DNA from: an uncultured Clostridia bacterium
GTDB taxonomy: Bacteria; Bacillota_A; Clostridia; Oscillospirales; Acutalibacteraceae
DNA length: 6,776 bases
Direction of reading: 5' to 3'
Assembly (NCBI GenBank): GCA_937891215.1
Contig: CALAEU010000067.1
Coordinates: forward strand, 1 to 6,776
Shown here: positions 5,500 through 6,776 of the stretch, in pieces
How the letters are laid out: every line of letters starts with the position of its first letter
Position numbering within the stretch: the first letter of the stretch is position 1
Notes under the pieces: model-generated
Seen by the model: only the letters and a program-made list of their open reading frames with translations
The model's database searches: none
What the model was told of the DNA's origin: nothing
Program-made: the position numbers and the translations under genes

Positions 5500-6064
5500 A
5501 ATTATTCTCCTTTTCTTTATGTTCATACACATAAAACCTCATTTGACCATTTTCATACGATGCGTTTAATTCTGTTAATACATTTTTTGCCCAGTCTGAA
5601 TCTTCAGGTTCCCAAGATGTTGCAGCATCTTCATGCTCCCAAATAGTTGCCATATACAATTTACACTTTAACTTCAACTTATCCACATATTTATGCAATT
5701 TAACATAGTCATCGTATATGACCTTAGCAGGTGTAGATTTATTTTTATATTTTAATTCTATAACAGCCAAACATCGTTTAACATCATGACCAAAGTATTC
5801 GCTTTTTCTATTAAAATCCATTTCAGCAATTACAATATCTGCTCTGAAGTTTTTACCATCAAATACATCATCAGTAAATTCTGTGAAGATACGAATATTA
5901 TTTTCTTCAAACAAATCTCCTAATCTTGTTCTTAAATGATAATACATTGAATTTTTCAATGTATCTTCTTTAAGTAACCATCTGTTTTTGTAATCATTTT
6001 GAATTTCATTTTCCCATATTTCTTTTAAGGTTTTGTCAATTAAATTTTCAATTCTTGTGCTCAC
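5486..6064 (-). CDS. PD-(D/E)XK nuclease-like protein
   Basis: First gene of operon A. Two GTG starts are possible. The one at 6064 (192 aa) has GGGGTG six bases upstream and is preferred; the one at 6073 (195 aa) has no SD, and an in-frame stop at 6088-6086 rules out a longer form. Numbering from the 6073 start, the protein has an N-terminal helical region with KEDTLKNSMYYHLR (35-48), then E65, RADIVI with D79, and VIELKYK with E106 and K108. That D...ExK spacing between two hydrophobic strands is characteristic of the restriction-endonuclease-like fold. A Lys-rich helix follows (112-136), then a strand LYMATIWE and an acidic stretch. It has no recognition or helicase domain of its own, so it likely works with the coupled GIY-YIG-like partner. 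The fold call is from motifs only. Confidence 0.8.
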   Translation of the reverse strand: MSTRIENLIDKTLKEIWENEIQNDYKNRWLLKEDTLKNSMYYHLRTRLGDLFEENNIRIFTEFTDDVFDGKNFRADIVIAEMDFNRKSEYFGHDVKRCLAVIELKYKNKSTPAKVIYDDYVKLHKYVDKLKLKCKLYMATIWEHEDAATSWEPEDSDWAKNVLTELNASYENGQMRFYVYEHKEKENNYDKI

Positions 6065-6095
6065 ATTCCACACCCCATTTTTACTTTATGGATAA

Positions 6096-6124
6096 ATCAT
6101 ATATCAAAATTTTGTATTTTACAA
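6096..6124 (-). promoter_or_regulatory. Sigma70-type promoter of operon A
   Basis: The minus strand reads TTGTAA (6124-6119), a 17-base spacer, then TATGAT (6101-6096). This matches the consensus at 4 of 6 and 5 of 6 positions with ideal spacing. The start point would be near 6089, leaving a leader of about 25 bases to the GTG at 6064, consistent with the SD found there. Confidence 0.6.
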
Positions 6125-6389
6125 TATCACAAAGCAAAATATTTTCTCAAAGCTGTACTATAAATAGAACTTTATCACCCTCGTTTTACGAGAGTGCTAT
6201 TCTTTGTTTAATGCGTATAAAATTTTTACATACTTTTTTGTTGTTGACTATTTTTGTTACAGTATTGTTCCGTAACTTGGCCAACAATGAGAATTTTCGG
6301 AATGTATTTAATCTCTATTTTGCTTTTTGCTTTAGGCATAACGGCGCAAATGTAGTAAAAAAAACTAACTTTGTGTGATTGTACAACGT
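6125..6389. other. AT-rich divergent intergenic region
   Basis: The non-coding gap between operon A and miaA, more than 300 bases counting the operon A promoter and leader (6065-6124). Besides the hairpin at 6176-6196 I see a TTGGCCAA palindrome (6278-6285), weak GTTAC/GTAAC arms around 6256-6275, and TAACTTTG (6366-6373), which matches the Bacteroidetes -7 box TAnnTTTG and would suit miaA, although no -33 TTG-type element is obvious. Frames open here on both strands lack SD sites and protein-like composition. No tRNA, integrase site or long repeat is visible. Confidence 0.55.
6176..6196. repeat. Small hairpin in the divergent intergenic region
   Basis: CACCCTCG (6176-6183) and CGAGAGTG (6189-6196) form an 8-pair stem with a five-base loop; one pair is mismatched on the plus strand and becomes a U-G wobble on the minus strand. 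No T-run follows on either strand, and no gene ends here. The arm and its flank (GAGAGTGCT, 6190-6198) are identical to nine bases of the operon A terminator (4200-4208). It could be a decayed terminator. Confidence 0.45.
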
Positions 6390-6776
6390 ATGGAGCAGAT
6401 AACAGGTTCAATAAAACAAGGGGGGTGGGATGCTGTATGTATCCTTGGACCTACAGCCAGCGGCAAAACAAGATTTGCCGTGGAACTGGCCCGTACCCTC
6501 TCTGCACAGTGGAAACCCTGTGAGATACTCTCTGCTGACAGCCGTCAGGTTTACCGCGGAATGGATATAGGAACCGGAAAGGATCTTGCAGAATACGGGG
6601 AAGTGCCTGTACACCTTGTGGATATAGTGGATGCCGGTACAAAGTACAACATCTTTGAATACCAGAGGGATTTCTCAAAAGCCTACACCAACATTCTGGA
6701 GAGGGGCTGTTTCCCAATAATCTGCGGAGGGTCTGGCCTCTACATAGAGGCGGCCACCAGGGGATATGAATTGTAT
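6390..6776 (+). CDS. miaA: tRNA dimethylallyltransferase MiaA, 5' part (runs off window)
   Basis: The first 129 codons of MiaA, which transfers a dimethylallyl group from DMAPP to N6 of A37 in tRNAs reading U-starting codons, in the cytosol. Visible motifs are the P-loop-like GPTASGKT (20-27), ILSADSRQVYRGMDIGTGKDL (46-66) with the catalytic Asp at 50, the DI strand followed by YNIFEYQRDF, and GGSGLYIEA (113-121). All are intact, so the gene is probably functional; the 3' part lies beyond the window. The ATG at 6390 has no SD; an in-frame GTG at 6375 is the only other start before a stop at 6366. Base composition is markedly more GC-rich than everything to its left, and it is the only rightward gene, so it likely represents the resident chromosome. 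The GTGKDL variant occurs in several phyla, Bacteroidetes among them. Confidence 0.95.
   Translation, partial: MEQITGSIKQGGWDAVCILGPTASGKTRFAVELARTLSAQWKPCEILSADSRQVYRGMDIGTGKDLAEYGEVPVHLVDIVDAGTKYNIFEYQRDFSKAYTNILERGCFPIICGGSGLYIEAATRGYELY

Noticed and set aside
6055..6717. Frames around and antisense to miaA (6055-6378 plus; 6226-6411, 6408-6614 and 6451-6717 minus).
   Set aside because: The miaA protein motifs fix the true frame on the plus strand, and the intergenic frames lack start signals and recognisable protein features.
1..6776. CRISPR array, insertion sequence, tRNA or integrase that would define the island.
   Set aside because: I saw no regularly spaced repeats, transposase or recombinase motifs, or tRNA-like sequence on either strand.

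Overview
The window is a compact accessory region in which every recognisable gene but one lies on the minus strand. The exception is the 5' end of a plus-strand miaA housekeeping gene at the right edge. The minus-strand genes are AT-rich and tightly packed. Most have Firmicute-style Shine-Dalgarno (SD) sequences (AAGGAG, GAGGG), and several protein families, such as the 219-aa protein and the EF-hand microprotein, remind me of gut Clostridia/Ruminococcaceae. miaA is clearly more GC-rich (33 of 60 bases in 6421-6480), has no visible SD, and a TAACTTTG box sits just upstream. The window therefore looks like transferred DNA beside a resident gene. The host lineage cannot be fixed from sequence alone; Bacteroidetes is one possibility.

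Layout, in transcription order on the minus strand (right to left). Operon A (6073 to 4172) has a good sigma70-type promoter at 6096-6124. It encodes a PD-(D/E)XK nuclease-like protein, a DUF7662-like/GIY-YIG-like protein whose start overlaps the preceding stop by 14 bases, a 51-aa SH3-like small protein, an ArsC/Spx-family thioredoxin-fold protein, and ends at a strong hairpin terminator (4172-4208). Operon B (4057 to 2921) encodes a 219-aa uncharacterised protein, an 85-aa uncharacterised protein, and an unusually small 49-aa protein with one canonical EF-hand loop and a very acidic tail. It ends at a hairpin at 2921-2951. Operon C (2835 to 46) encodes an XRE-type repressor behind a cluster of palindromic operators, a large nuclease-helicase of the DUF2075 type, and a 174-aa protein with a UvrD/PcrA-tail-like N-terminus.

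Operon C reads as a self-regulated nucleic-acid defence or restriction-like module: regulator, nuclease-helicase effector, and possible DNA-binding accessory. The effector gene is broken in this sequence. A 16-base insertion flanked by the 7-base direct repeat GTATTTT introduces an in-frame TGA immediately after the Walker A region. Removing exactly one repeat unit restores a continuous 658-aa protein. This may be a simple mutation, a reversible off-state, an assembly error, or, less likely, a translational bypass site. Operon A carries two further nuclease-fold proteins and may be a second defence-type cassette. All functional roles beyond the domain calls are inference.
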